From Atlantibacter sp. RC6 (GTDB taxonomy: Bacteria > Pseudomonadota > Gammaproteobacteria > Enterobacterales > Enterobacteriaceae), in contig NZ_JACHZE010000003.1 in the NCBI RefSeq assembly GCF_014193285.1, positions 296,173 through 360,172 on the forward strand: DNA of 64,000 bases. The letters are read 5' to 3'. Positions 44,779 through 54,064 of the stretch are shown here, in pieces (position 1 is the first letter of the stretch; each line of letters begins with the position of its first letter). The notes under the pieces were generated by a model. The model had not been told where the DNA came from and did no database searches. It was given only the letters and a program-made list of their open reading frames with translations. The position numbers and the translations under genes were made by a program.

Positions 44779-45384
44779 ATGGCAGAAAAATTTACCCAAC
44801 ATACCGGCCTGGTGGTTCCACTGGATGCGGCCAACGTCGATACCGATGCGATTATCCCGAAGCAGTTTCTGCAAAAGGTCACCCGTACCGGCTTTGGCGC
44901 CCACCTGTTTAACGACTGGCGTTTCCTCGACGACAAAGGCGAAGTGCCGAATCCGGAATTTGTGCTGAACTTCCCGGAATACCAGGGCGCATCGATTCTG
45001 CTGGCGCGGGAAAACTTCGGCTGCGGCTCGTCCCGTGAACACGCGCCGTGGGCGCTGACCGATTACGGCTTCAAAGTGGTGATCGCCCCGAGCTTCGCGG
45101 ATATTTTCTATGGCAACAGCTTCAACAACCAACTGCTGCCGGTGAAACTGAGCGATGAAGAAGTCGATGAGCTGTTTACGCTGGTGCAGGCTAATCCGGG
45201 CATCCGCTTTGAAGTGGATCTGGAAGCGCAGGAAGTGAAAGCGGGCGACAAGCGTTATGCCTTCACGCTGGACGCGTTTCGCCGTCACTGCATGTTGAAC
45301 GGGCTGGACAGCATCGGCCTGACCTTACAGCATGAAGACGCGATTTCCGCCTACGAACAACGCCAGCCAGCGTTTATGAACTAA
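44779..45384 (+). CDS. leuD: 3-isopropylmalate dehydratase small subunit
   Basis: 201-residue swivel subunit of the isomerase. [13 protein letters not shown] near 18-30 and [14 protein letters not shown] near 75-88 are the family marks. AAGGAG lies 7-8 bases before the ATG. Last gene of leuLABCD. Confidence 0.97.
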   Translation: MAEKFTQHTGLVVPLDAANVDTDAIIPKQFLQKVTRTGFGAHLFNDWRFLDDKGEVPNPEFVLNFPEYQGASILLARENFGCGSSREHAPWALTDYGFKVVIAPSFADIFYGNSFNNQLLPVKLSDEEVDELFTLVQANPGIRFEVDLEAQEVKAGDKRYAFTLDAFRRHCMLNGLDSIGLTLQHEDAISAYEQRQPAFMN

Positions 45385-45417
45385 AAAAATGCCGGGTGCG
45401 ATGCCCGGCATTTTTTT
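45383..45417. terminator. Bidirectional leuD/setA terminator
   Basis: A perfect 14-bp stem: seven A, T, GCCGGG (45383-45396) against CCCGGC, A, seven T (45404-45417). Because both arms end in homopolymers it works in both directions, and it contains part of both stop codons (leuD TAA 45382-45384, setA TAA 45418-45416). Confidence 0.93.
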
Positions 45418-46594
45418 AAACGTCTTTCACCCGCGAGGTGATCAGCAGGGTAAAAATCCCCATTCCCGCCACCGCCCAGTACACCGCGTAATGCCCAAAG
45501 CTTTCCACCAGCGCGCCCTGAATGACACCCGCCAGAATCACGCCGGTTGAGATACTGTTGGTGAAAAGCGTCGTCGCCGAACCCGCCCGTCCCGGCATCA
45601 GGTCCTGAAACCAGATCATGCCGATCGCTGCGATAATCCCGATAAACACCGCATTAAAGATTTGCAGCATTAACAGCGCCTGCTGGCTCTGGAACAGCAG
45701 CAGGCCGATGTAGAACAGAATGGCGGAGACCACCGCCAGCAGCATAATCCGCCGCTTGCCAACGCGCTTCACGTAATAGCCCGCCAGCAGCATCACCGGG
45801 ATTTCCAGCCCGGCGGCGGTGCCCATCAGGACGCCGGCCAGCTTATCCGGCAGCCCCAGCTCGCTGCTGATCCACAGGGGCATATCGATAAAATACATGG
45901 TGTTGCAGGTCCACATCAGCACCGAAGCGATAAACAGCAGCCGCACGTTTTTATCCTGCCAGCCACTCACCTGGGTAAGCGCCATGTCGGGTTGCAGCGT
46001 TTCGCGCGGCACCGACGGCAGCGCCAGCGCAATGACTCCCAGGCTCAGCAAAAAGATAAACCCGGCAAACAGGAACATGGCGGTAAAGCCGTAATTGAGC
46101 GCCAGCAAAAACGCCAGCGGTGGCCCAATGACCCACGCCAGCGACAGCTGCGCACGCATTACCGAGCTGAACATCACCGCTTCCCGCGCCGAGCTGTCTG
46201 CGTATTCCCGCGCCAGGGCAAACAGCTGCGGCATCGTCGTGTTCGCCAGCGCCGACAGCAGTACACCGGCGGTGAGCAGCGTCAGGTAATGGCGGGTAAA
46301 GGCAAACAACACGCAGTTGGCGATCGCCATCAGGCAGCAGAACATAATCAGCTTGCGCCGGTCGCCCTGGACATCGGAGCGCTTCGCCAGCCACAGGCTT
46401 ACCACAATTCCGGCCAGGGCATTTACGGTATAAAACAGCCCCACCCAGAACGGGCGCACATCCACTTCCCGGCTTAAAAACAGGCTCAGCGTCGGGGCCT
46501 GCAATGCGCTGGCCACGCCCACCATAAAGGCGACGCCCATAAACGCTATATAAACCCCGTTCAACTGGCGACTGCGCGTTAATAACCACTGCAT
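45416..46594 (-). CDS. setA: Sugar efflux transporter SetA
   Basis: MFS efflux protein for glucosides and lactose, linked to relief of sugar-phosphate stress. 392 residues from ATG 46594, the same length as E. coli, with twelve predicted helices. Motifs: ALQAPTLSLFLSREV, WLAKRSDVQGDRRKL after helix 2, YYVKRVGKRR in the matching loop of the second half, and WFQDLMPGRAGSATTLFTN. An ATG three codons earlier (46603) is possible. In E. coli setA is co-transcribed with SgrS; the same order holds here. Confidence 0.93.
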   Translation of the reverse strand: MQWLLTRSRQLNGVYIAFMGVAFMVGVASALQAPTLSLFLSREVDVRPFWVGLFYTVNALAGIVVSLWLAKRSDVQGDRRKLIMFCCLMAIANCVLFAFTRHYLTLLTAGVLLSALANTTMPQLFALAREYADSSAREAVMFSSVMRAQLSLAWVIGPPLAFLLALNYGFTAMFLFAGFIFLLSLGVIALALPSVPRETLQPDMALTQVSGWQDKNVRLLFIASVLMWTCNTMYFIDMPLWISSELGLPDKLAGVLMGTAAGLEIPVMLLAGYYVKRVGKRRIMLLAVVSAILFYIGLLLFQSQQALLMLQIFNAVFIGIIAAIGMIWFQDLMPGRAGSATTLFTNSISTGVILAGVIQGALVESFGHYAVYWAVAGMGIFTLLITSRVKDV

Positions 46595-46635
46595 AAGGTG
46601 CATCCTTTCGTTAGGGGGGATGGAAAGCATAAACG

Positions 46636-46826
46636 AAAAAAGCCAGCAGTAAAAAAACCGCTGGCGGGTGAAAAACACCAATACTCAGTCACACTTGATG
46701 CCTGCAATGCTCCGGGAACAACCGAACACGCTTCAGGACCTTGTCGCATTGCCGCGGGCCAGCGGCGATACCACAACGCTTCTCCCCTAAAACCGCACTC
46801 ATCACAGCGGAATCATCACTTTCATC
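46636..46826 (-). ncRNA. sgrS: SgrS small RNA
   Basis: About 191 nt, encoded between setA and sgrR as in E. coli. The 3' part is almost unchanged: the ptsG-pairing segment GTGTGACTGAGTATTGGTGT (46694-46675) and the terminator GCCAGCGGT...ACTGCTGGC with a six-T tail (46665-46636) that Hfq binds. The 5' end is placed at GATGAAAG (46826), matching the E. coli start GATGAAGC, behind an A+T-rich -10 region near 46840-46832. The middle is unlike E. coli, and I find no frame resembling SgrT (43 residues in K-12). SgrR should activate it under glucose-phosphate stress. Confidence 0.92.
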
Positions 46827-46894
46827 AGGACAAATTATTAGCTTAATATAGGGAAAGAAAAATTGATGCGTTTCGCTACAGGAGTTCCTCTTTT

Positions 46895-48556
46895 ATGTCT
46901 TCTGCCCGGCTCCAACAACAATTTATCCGTCTGTGGCAATGCTGTGATGGAAAGCCGCAGGAGACCACGCTGAATGAACTGGCCGAGCTGTTGAACTGCT
47001 CGCGCCGCCATATGCGCACGTTGCTAAACGCGATGCAGGAAAAGGGCTGGCTGACGTGGGACGCCGAGGCAGGCCGGGGCAAACGTTCGAAGCTGGCGTT
47101 CCTGTATACTGGCCTTGCGCTCCAGCAGCAGCGCGCCGAAGACCTGCTGGAGCAGGATCGCATCGATCAACTGGTGCAAATCGTCGGGGATAAAGCCGCC
47201 GTGCGCCAGATGCTGATTTCCCATCTCGGACGCAGCTTCCGCCAGGGCCGCCATATCCTGCGCATCCTCTATTATCGTCCGCTCAAAAACCTGCTGCCGG
47301 GCAGTGCGTTACGCCGTTCAGAGACCCATATCGTCCGGCAGATCTTTAGCGGTCTGACGCGCATAAATGAGGAAAACGGGGAAATCGAAGCCGATATTGC
47401 CCACCACTGGCAGCAGCTTGGCCCGCTGCACTGGCGCTTCTTTTTGCGGCCCGGTATCCATTTTCACCATGGCCGTGAGCTGGATATGCTGGATGTTATT
47501 GGCTCGCTCCAGCGCATCAACACACTGCCGCTCTATTCGCACATCACCCGCATCGAATCCCCTACCACCTGGACACTGGATATTCATCTTGCTCAACCGG
47601 ACCGCTGGCTGCCGTGGCTGATGGGCAGCGTGGCGGCGATGATCCTGCCGCGGGAATGGCCGTCGATGAATAACTTCTCCAGCCGTCCGGTGGGCACCGG
47701 TCCCTATGCCGTGGTGCGCAACAATAACAACCAGCTTAAGATCCACGCCTTTGATGATTACTTCGGTTACCGGGCGCTGATTGACGAAGTGAATTTCTGG
47801 GTACTGCCGGATATTGGCGATGAACTCAGTAGCGGCGTTCATCTGGAGTCGTCCGCCGAAGGCGAAGAAAAAGCGGTTGAAAGCCGCCTCGAAGAGGGTT
47901 GTTACTATTTACTGTATGACCAGCGCTCCCCGCGCGGCGCGCTGCCGCAGGTGAAAAACTGGCTCAGCCATGTACTGTCGCCGGTGAATTTGCTGTGGCG
48001 GGCCAGCGAACAGCATCAACGTTACTGGTTCCCGGCGTACGGTCTGCTGCCGCGCTGGCATCATACCCATCCCTCCACCGCCAGCGAAAAGCCCGCCGGG
48101 CTGGAAACCCTAACGCTGACATTCTATCGCGAACACATCGAACACCGGGTGATCGCCGAGATCATGGCGTCGATCCTGGCGGAGCATCACGTGAAGCTGG
48201 AGATTCAGGAAGTGGACTACGATGAGTGGCATCGGGGGGAAATCGTCAGCGATATCTGGCTGAACAGCGCCAACTTCACCCTGCCGCTGGAGTTTTCGCT
48301 GTTCGCGCACCTGTTTGAAACGCCGCTGATGCAGCACTGCGTGCCCATCGACTGGCAGGCGGACGCGCGACGCTGGCAATCAGGGGAGCTGAATCATGCG
48401 CTGTGGTGCCAGCAACTGCTTGAGCAACAGGCCATTTTGCCGCTGATCCACCACTGGCTGATGATCCAGGGCCAGCGCAGTATGCGCGGCGTGCGGATGA
48501 ATACCCTGGGCTGGTTTGATTTTAAATCTGCCTGGTTTGCGCCGCCGGAGCCATAA
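46895..48556 (+). CDS. sgrR: Transcriptional activator SgrR
   Basis: Senses sugar-phosphate stress and activates SgrS. 553 residues (E. coli 551). N-terminal winged-helix part at about 1-115 ([20 protein letters not shown]) is followed by an SBP_bac_5 solute-binding domain from about 160 on ([32 protein letters not shown]). The C-terminus [19 protein letters not shown] is as in E. coli. Divergent from SgrS, with 68 bases between the RNA start and its ATG. AGGAG lies 10 bases upstream. Confidence 0.95.
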   Translation: MSSARLQQQFIRLWQCCDGKPQETTLNELAELLNCSRRHMRTLLNAMQEKGWLTWDAEAGRGKRSKLAFLYTGLALQQQRAEDLLEQDRIDQLVQIVGDKAAVRQMLISHLGRSFRQGRHILRILYYRPLKNLLPGSALRRSETHIVRQIFSGLTRINEENGEIEADIAHHWQQLGPLHWRFFLRPGIHFHHGRELDMLDVIGSLQRINTLPLYSHITRIESPTTWTLDIHLAQPDRWLPWLMGSVAAMILPREWPSMNNFSSRPVGTGPYAVVRNNNNQLKIHAFDDYFGYRALIDEVNFWVLPDIGDELSSGVHLESSAEGEEKAVESRLEEGCYYLLYDQRSPRGALPQVKNWLSHVLSPVNLLWRASEQHQRYWFPAYGLLPRWHHTHPSTASEKPAGLETLTLTFYREHIEHRVIAEIMASILAEHHVKLEIQEVDYDEWHRGEIVSDIWLNSANFTLPLEFSLFAHLFETPLMQHCVPIDWQADARRWQSGELNHALWCQQLLEQQAILPLIHHWLMIQGQRSMRGVRMNTLGWFDFKSAWFAPPEP

Positions 48557-48596
48557 TTCTTTTAAATATTCACCAAATCATTACAATACGACCGTT

Positions 48597-48724
48597 CTCA
48601 ACGGGGTGCCGCAGCAAACTGCGCGCTGAGAAAATACCCGTCGAACCTGATCCGGATAACGCCGGCGAAGGGATTTGAGGCTGCCTGCTCAAAATCCTTT
48701 GCCACTTCCTTTTGAGGTGCAAAG
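48597..48724 (+). promoter_or_regulatory. TPP riboswitch of thiBPQ with ribosome-site hairpin
   Basis: Aptamer at 48597-48679: P1 arms CTCAA (48597-48601) and TTGAG (48675-48679), the conserved CTGAGA (48626-48631), ACCTGATC.GGATAACGCC and GCGAAGGGA. Downstream, CTTTGC-C-ACTTC (48697-48708) can pair with GAGGT-GCAAAG (48714-48724), 11 pairs with one bulge, hiding the GAGG ribosome site and the first base of the GTG start. This gives a direct translational off-switch when TPP binds. No U-tract is seen, so transcription termination is not favoured. Confidence 0.92.
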
Positions 48725-49707
48725 TGTTCAAAAAATTTCTGCCATTACTGGTCCTCGCGACCGCCCCGGTTTTCGCCAAACCTGCGCTCACCGTTTATAC
48801 CTACGACTCTTTCTCCGCCGACTGGGGCCCTGGCCCGAAAGTCAAAGCCGCGTTTGAAAAAGAGTGCGACTGCGAACTCAAATTCGTGGCGCTGGAAGAC
48901 GGCGTCTCGCTGCTGAACCGTCTGCGGATGGAAGGCAAAAACAGCAAAGCCGATGTGATCCTTGGGCTGGATAACAACCTGCTGGAAGCGGCGACCCAAA
49001 CCGGCCTGTTCGCTAAAAGCGGCGTCACTAATGATGCTGTTAACGTGCCGGGCGGCTGGCAAAACGACACTTTCGTGCCGTTTGACTACGGCTATTTCGC
49101 TTTCGTCTATGACAAAACCAAACTGGCGAATCCCCCGAAAAGCCTGAAGGAGCTGGTGGAGAGCGACCAAAAATGGCGGGTTATTTACCAGGATCCGCGC
49201 ACCAGTACGCCGGGCCTTGGCCTGCTGCTGTGGATGCAAAAAGTGTATGGCGATAATGCGCCGCAGGCCTGGAAAAAACTGGCGGCGAAAACCGTTACGG
49301 TCACTAAAGGCTGGAGCGAAGCCTATGGCCTGTTCCAGAAAGGCGAAAGCGATCTGGTACTGAGTTACACCACCTCTCCGGCGTACCACATTATCGAAGA
49401 GAAAAAGGATCAATACGCTGCCGCCAACTTCAGCGAAGGCCACTATTTGCAGGTGGAGGTCGCCGGAAGGCTGGCCAGCAGCAAACAGCCGGAACTGGCG
49501 CAAAAATTCCTGACCTTTACGGTTTCTCCGGCGTTCCAGAACACTATCGCCACCGGCAACTGGATGTATCCGGTGACTGGCGTCGCGCTACCGCAGGGCT
49601 TTGAACAGCTCACCAAACCGCAAACCACATTGCAGTTCACGCCGCAGGAAGTCGCGTCCCAGCGCGCAAACTGGATTAATACATGGCTGCGCGCCGTCAG
49701 CCGCTAA
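48724..49707 (+). CDS. thiB: Thiamine/TPP-binding periplasmic protein
   Basis: Periplasmic receptor of the thiamine ABC importer. 327 residues from a GTG at 48724, aligned with the E. coli start and preceded by GAGG. Signal peptide MFKKFLPLLVLATAPVFA with cut near residue 18; mature protein begins KPALTVYTYDSF. The ALEDGVSLLNRLRMEGKNS and DPRTSTPGLGLLLWMQ segments are as in E. coli. Overlaps thiP by 25 bases. Confidence 0.96.
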   Translation: MFKKFLPLLVLATAPVFAKPALTVYTYDSFSADWGPGPKVKAAFEKECDCELKFVALEDGVSLLNRLRMEGKNSKADVILGLDNNLLEAATQTGLFAKSGVTNDAVNVPGGWQNDTFVPFDYGYFAFVYDKTKLANPPKSLKELVESDQKWRVIYQDPRTSTPGLGLLLWMQKVYGDNAPQAWKKLAAKTVTVTKGWSEAYGLFQKGESDLVLSYTTSPAYHIIEEKKDQYAAANFSEGHYLQVEVAGRLASSKQPELAQKFLTFTVSPAFQNTIATGNWMYPVTGVALPQGFEQLTKPQTTLQFTPQEVASQRANWINTWLRAVSR

Positions 49708-51293
49708 TTCCGGGCTGGCTGTGGCCAGGCGTTATCGCCGCGCTGTTGATGGTGGCGGTGGCGCTGGCGGCCTTTAGCGCGCTGTGGTTCAACGCGCCGC
49801 CCTCCGGCGGCGCAGGCTTCTGGCAGGACAGCTATCTCTGGCACGTGGTGCGCTTCTCGTTCTGGCAGGCGCTGTTGTCTGCGCTGCTGTCGGTTCTCCC
49901 CGCCATTCTCCTCGCCCGCGCCCTGTACCGGCGGCGCTTTCCTGGGCGGCAGGCACTGCTGCGCCTGTGCGCGATGACGTTAATTCTGCCAGTGCTGGTG
50001 GCGGTTTTCGGCCTGCTCAGCGTCTACGGTCGCACCGGCTGGCTGGCGGCGCTGTGGGGGCAACTGGGGCTGGAGTGGACGTTCTCCCCTTACGGCTTGC
50101 AGGGCATTTTGCTGGCCCACGTCTTCTTTAATATGCCGATGGCGACCCGTCTGCTGCTGCAAACACTGGAACACATCCCCGGCGAACAGCGCCAGATTGC
50201 CGCCCAACTGGGGATGCGCGGCTGGCACTTTTTCCGGCTGGTGGAGTGGCCGTGGATCCGCCGTCAACTCCCGTCGGTCGCGGCGCTGATCTTCATGCTC
50301 TGTTTCGCCAGCTTCGCCACGGTACTGTCACTGGGCGGCGGGCCGCAGGCCACCACCATCGAACTGGCCATCTACCAGGCGCTGAGTTTTGATTACGATC
50401 CGGCGCGCGCCGCGCTGCTGGCGCTGATCCAGATGACCTGCTGTCTGGGGCTGGTCCTGCTGAGCCAGCGTCTGGGTAAAGCCATCGCACCGGGCGTTAA
50501 TCAGATCCAGGGCTGGCGCGATCCGCAGGACAACTGGCGCAGCAGGTTGACCGATGGGCTGCTGATCGGCCTGGCGCTGCTGCTGATGCTGCCGCCGCTG
50601 CTGGCGGTGATCGTTGATGGCCTGCAGGGCGATATCCTGCGGGTGCTGTCGCAATCCATTCTGTGGGATGCGCTCTGGACCTCGCTGCGCATCGCGCTGG
50701 GTGCCGGGGTGCTGTGCGTGACGCTGACCATGATGCTGCTGTGGAGCGGGCGCGAGCTGTATCTGCGCCAGCAACGCATTGCCGCTCAAAGCCTCGAACT
50801 CAGCGGCATGCTGATTCTGGCAATGCCGGGGATTGTACTGGCGACGGGTTTCTTCCTGCTGCTCAATAACACGATCGGATTGCCGGAATCGGCGGATGCT
50901 ATCGTGATTTTCACTAACGCGCTGATGGCGGTGCCCTACGCCCAGAAAGTGCTGGAAAACCCGATGCGCGATATCGCACTGCGATATGGACCGCTGTGCC
51001 AGTCGCTGGATATTAGCGGAATCAACCGCCTGAAAATCATCGAACTCAGGGCGCTAAAAAAGCCGATTGCCCAAGCGATGGCCTTTGCCAGCGTGCTGTC
51101 GATAGGTGATTTCGGAGTCGTGGCGCTGTTCGGCAACGATAACTTCCGCACGCTACCTTATTACCTGTATCAGCAGATCGGCGCGTATCGCAGCGACGAC
51201 GGGGCGGTGACCGCGCTGTTGCTGCTGTTGCTCTGTTTTGCGCTTTTTACGGTCATTGAAAAACTGGCGGGACGACATGCTAACGCTCACTGA
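49683..51293 (+). CDS. thiP: Thiamine ABC transporter permease
   Basis: 536-residue fused permease with two homologous halves and about twelve membrane helices. An EAA-type loop is seen in each half: [18 protein letters not shown] near 177-194, and the equivalent [20 protein letters not shown] near 439-458. The deep overlap with thiB and the 17-base overlap with thiQ imply coupled translation of the three subunits. Confidence 0.95.
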   Translation: MAARRQPLIPGWLWPGVIAALLMVAVALAAFSALWFNAPPSGGAGFWQDSYLWHVVRFSFWQALLSALLSVLPAILLARALYRRRFPGRQALLRLCAMTLILPVLVAVFGLLSVYGRTGWLAALWGQLGLEWTFSPYGLQGILLAHVFFNMPMATRLLLQTLEHIPGEQRQIAAQLGMRGWHFFRLVEWPWIRRQLPSVAALIFMLCFASFATVLSLGGGPQATTIELAIYQALSFDYDPARAALLALIQMTCCLGLVLLSQRLGKAIAPGVNQIQGWRDPQDNWRSRLTDGLLIGLALLLMLPPLLAVIVDGLQGDILRVLSQSILWDALWTSLRIALGAGVLCVTLTMMLLWSGRELYLRQQRIAAQSLELSGMLILAMPGIVLATGFFLLLNNTIGLPESADAIVIFTNALMAVPYAQKVLENPMRDIALRYGPLCQSLDISGINRLKIIELRALKKPIAQAMAFASVLSIGDFGVVALFGNDNFRTLPYYLYQQIGAYRSDDGAVTALLLLLLCFALFTVIEKLAGRHANAH

Positions 51294-51975
51294 TGTAACC
51301 TGGCTTTACCACCATCTGCCGATGCGTTTCTCCGTTCACGCCGAGGCGGGCGAGCGGATTGCCATTCTGGGGCCCAGCGGCGCCGGGAAAAGCACCCTGC
51401 TGAATTTGATTGCCGGATTCCTGAGCCCGGCGAGCGGTCAGATTGAGCTTAACAGCGGCGATCACACCCGTACCCCGCCCGCGCAGCGCCCGGTGTCGAT
51501 ACTGTTCCAGGAAAACAATCTGTTTAACCACTTAACGGTGCGCCAGAATATCGGGCTGGGATTACATCCGGGGCTGAAGCTTAATGACAGGCAGCGCCAG
51601 GAGATCGCCACGCTGGCCGGAAAAATGGGCTTGACCGAACTGCTGGACCGCCTGCCTGGCGAACTGTCCGGCGGCCAGCGGCAGCGGGCGGCGCTGGCGC
51701 GCTGTCTGATCCGTCAGCAGCCGATTTTGCTGCTGGACGAACCCTTCTCGGCGCTTGACCCGGCGCTACGCCAGGAAATGCTCCAGCTTCTGAGCACCCT
51801 GTGCCGCGAGCGTAATATGACGCTCTTGATGGTCTCGCACAGCCTGGAGGATGCGCTGAGCATTGCGCCGCGCAGCCTGGTGGTGCGCGATGGCCGCATC
51901 ATCTGGGATGGTGCCACCGCCACGTTACTGGAAGGCAACAGCGACGCCTCGGCGCTGCTGGGCATCCAGCGTTAA
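51277..51975 (+). CDS. thiQ: Thiamine ABC transporter ATPase
   Basis: 232-residue ABC ATPase. Walker [10 protein letters not shown] at 32-40, Q-loop FQENN near 77-81, signature LSGGQ at 130-134, Walker B LLLDEP at 151-156, and the switch His in MVSHSLEDA. Start 51277 agrees with E. coli [15 protein letters not shown]-type N-terminus; the extension to 51238 is rejected. Its TAA overlaps the yabI stop on the other strand. Confidence 0.96.
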   Translation: MLTLTDVTWLYHHLPMRFSVHAEAGERIAILGPSGAGKSTLLNLIAGFLSPASGQIELNSGDHTRTPPAQRPVSILFQENNLFNHLTVRQNIGLGLHPGLKLNDRQRQEIATLAGKMGLTELLDRLPGELSGGQRQRAALARCLIRQQPILLLDEPFSALDPALRQEMLQLLSTLCRERNMTLLMVSHSLEDALSIAPRSLVVRDGRIIWDGATATLLEGNSDASALLGIQR

Positions 51976-52745
51976 AAACCGGAAATCACTTTCCAGAGGA
52001 TGGCGCGGTACACCGGCATCAGCGGATGATTGAGGATGGCGATTAACGCCGCTACCCCTGCTACGCTGACCAACGGCGCGACCCACATCAATCTGCCGCG
52101 CGGTAGCCACTGCACCAGTTTATCGCTGGGATTCGCTTTGGCGCTGCGCCATAGCCGCCAGCACAACCATACCGCCAGCCACAGCAGTAGCGCCACGCCA
52201 AGCAGCATCCACTTAAAGGCGCCGCTTTGCTGATCCGCCGGGATATCAATGGCGGCCCCGGCCAGAATGCCGGGCAAGAAATAGCACGGTGGCCAGAACA
52301 GGCAACCAATCAGATTAGGCGGGAGGAACTTGAGCGCAGGAAGATCCAGCATCCCGGCGACCATCGGCACCAGCGGCCGCGTCGGCCCGACAAAGCGCCC
52401 TACCAGGATGGTGAACATGCTGTGCTGATGCAGCGCGTGCTCGGTTTTATCCAGCAGCGCTTTGTTTTTCTTGAGGAATGACCAGCGGTGCAGCGGCTTT
52501 TTAAAGCGCCAGCCCAGCCAGAATGAGATCCAGTCGCCCAGCATACAGCCGACAATCCCCGCCGCCCAGGCCTCATAGAAATTGACTTCGCCGCTGCCGA
52601 TCAGCGCGCCAAGACCGGCCATCATCACCGTACCCGGCAGCAGCAACCCAACCAGCGCCAGCGACTCCAGAAACGCCACCAGCGCAATCGCAACCAGAGA
52701 ATAAGTCACTGATTGGGTAATAAAATGATCCAGAAATGCTTCCAT
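51972..52745 (-). CDS. yabI: DedA family membrane protein YabI
   Basis: 257-residue DedA/SNARE-associated (VTT) family inner-membrane protein, probably a lipid-handling or proton-dependent transporter. Family marks: [18 protein letters not shown] near 25-42 with Glu and Pro, [12 protein letters not shown] near 70-81, and the conserved [17 protein letters not shown] near 116-132. C-terminal part has two further helices. Convergent with thiQ, stop codons overlapping in TTAA; no terminator separates them. Confidence 0.94.
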   Translation of the reverse strand: MEAFLDHFITQSVTYSLVAIALVAFLESLALVGLLLPGTVMMAGLGALIGSGEVNFYEAWAAGIVGCMLGDWISFWLGWRFKKPLHRWSFLKKNKALLDKTEHALHQHSMFTILVGRFVGPTRPLVPMVAGMLDLPALKFLPPNLIGCLFWPPCYFLPGILAGAAIDIPADQQSGAFKWMLLGVALLLWLAVWLCWRLWRSAKANPSDKLVQWLPRGRLMWVAPLVSVAGVAALIAILNHPLMPVYRAILWKVISGF

Positions 52746-52873
52746 AAAGGTTCCGGTAAAATAACGAGGGAGCGATTCTCCCGGCTACCCCGAGCAGCGT
52801 CAAGGCATCGTTAAAGTTTATAGCCTACCGGTTACGACATTTTTAAAAACGTTATGGTTCCATTTAAGATCGA
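52746..52873. other. Spacer between yabI and araC
   Basis: 128 bases holding the yabI promoter side and the end of the araC transcript. A short dyad GGGAG-CGATT-CTCCC is at 52769-52783. I see no U-tract terminator for araC. Confidence 0.4.
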
Positions 52874-53725
52874 TCAGCTCGACTCGCATCCGGCGCGAAA
52901 CTCGCTCGGGCTGGCTCCGGTGCATTTCTTGAACACCCGGGAAAAATAGAGCTGATCCTCAAAGCCGACATTGCGGCCCACGGTGGCGATAGGCATCCGC
53001 GTGGTGCTGAGCAACAGCTTCGCCTGGCTGATGCGCTGATCCTCGCGCCAGCTCAGCACGCTGACGCCAAGCTGCTGGCGGAACAGGTGCGACAGGCGTG
53101 ATTGCGACAGGCAGACATGCTGCGCGACGCCTGCGATATCAAAATGGCTGTCGGCTAAATGATCGCTGATGTACTGGCAAGCATCCCTGACGCGGCTATC
53201 GAGCGGCGCTTTCATCGACTCGCTGATCGCCTCGACGCGGCGTAAAAAGAGCTGCTCCAGCAAGTTGATGGCCAGCAGCTCCGAGTAGCGCCCCTCTCGC
53301 TGGGAAGCATCGATAATTTGCTGAAACAGCGTGGAGAAGGCCTCTTGCTCGCCCTCTGCGGGGCGGTAATAGCCAGTCTGGGCAAATATCGACGGCCAGC
53401 TGAGCCACTCCTGCCAGTAAGCGCGCGGGCGGAAGTACACCCACTGGTGATACCACTCTTTAGCCTGCGGACTGCGGCCATAGTGATGAATTTCCCCCGG
53501 CGGGAACAGCAGCATGTCCCCTGGCTTGCAGATGAACTCTTTACCGTTGTTCTTAACGATCCCTTCCCCGCGAATGGTGAGATTCAGGATGTAGCCTTTC
53601 ATGCCAAGTGGACGATCGATAAAAAAATCGAGGTGGCCCTCGGCATCAATGGGCGTTAATCCCGCGACCAGGTGCGCATTAAATGAGTACCCCGGCAACA
53701 GGGGATCGTTTTGCGTTTCAGCCAT
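52874..53725 (-). CDS. araC: Arabinose operon regulator AraC
   Basis: Dual activator/repressor of araBAD and of itself. 283 residues from ATG 53725 ([20 protein letters not shown]). N-terminal arm and cupin domain bind arabinose and dimerise (1-165); two helix-turn-helix units follow ([21 protein letters not shown] and [20 protein letters not shown]). It ends nine residues earlier than E. coli AraC, after EFRAGCESS; that tail is outside the DNA-binding domain. A longer start at 53770 is rejected because it crosses O2. Confidence 0.96.
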   Translation of the reverse strand: MAETQNDPLLPGYSFNAHLVAGLTPIDAEGHLDFFIDRPLGMKGYILNLTIRGEGIVKNNGKEFICKPGDMLLFPPGEIHHYGRSPQAKEWYHQWVYFRPRAYWQEWLSWPSIFAQTGYYRPAEGEQEAFSTLFQQIIDASQREGRYSELLAINLLEQLFLRRVEAISESMKAPLDSRVRDACQYISDHLADSHFDIAGVAQHVCLSQSRLSHLFRQQLGVSVLSWREDQRISQAKLLLSTTRMPIATVGRNVGFEDQLYFSRVFKKCTGASPSEFRAGCESS

Positions 53726-53754
53726 AGTAAATCGTGCTCCACCATCGGTGGGAA

Positions 53755-53771
53755 GAGACCATTTGTCCATA
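53755..53771 (+). promoter_or_regulatory. araO2 distal AraC half-site
   Basis: GAGACCATTTGTCCATA matches E. coli O2 (AAACCAATTGTCCATA) almost base for base, with the TCCATA core at 53766-53771. It lies in the araC leader, about 213 bases from araI1, the spacing expected for DNA looping. Confidence 0.8.
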
Positions 53772-53898
53772 TCTTACGACACCCCTGAAAATTGGGAATT
53801 ACCGAAGCCATGAACCACAATAACCCACTTCACCACCGGATTTGAACCTAAAAACTCATCAGGATAAGCGCTCACATCAGGCTTTTCGCTTGATAACC

Positions 53899-54031
53899 AA
53901 AGTGTCTATAACCGCAACAGAATTGTCCACATCTATTATTTGCGTGAGGTCACAAATCAGCAAGGCATAGCACTTTAATCCATAAGATAAGCCAAATACA
54001 CCTGACGCTTTTTTCTCCGCAAATCTAATGT
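53899..54031 (+). promoter_or_regulatory. araC/araBAD control region: O1, CRP site, I1, I2 and promoter
   Basis: araO1 is suggested by AGTGTCTATAACCGCAACAG (from 53901) ending in TCCACA (53926-53931), as in E. coli. The CRP site is TATTTGCGTGAGGTCACAAATC (given as halves TATTTGCGTGA / GGTCACAAATC, 53937-53958). araI1 is a perfect TAGC-N7-TCCATA at 53968-53984. araI2 (53989-54005) is weaker and runs into the -35 CTGACG (54002-54007), identical to the E. coli -35; the -10 is TAATGT (54026-54031) after 18 bases. Confidence 0.88.
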
Positions 54032-54064
54032 CACTGCATGTTTGTTTATCCATGGAGTGAAAAA

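Noticed and set aside
52769-52783. Dyad GGGAG-N5-CTCCC as an araC terminator
   Set aside because: Only 5-bp arms, no T-run in either direction.
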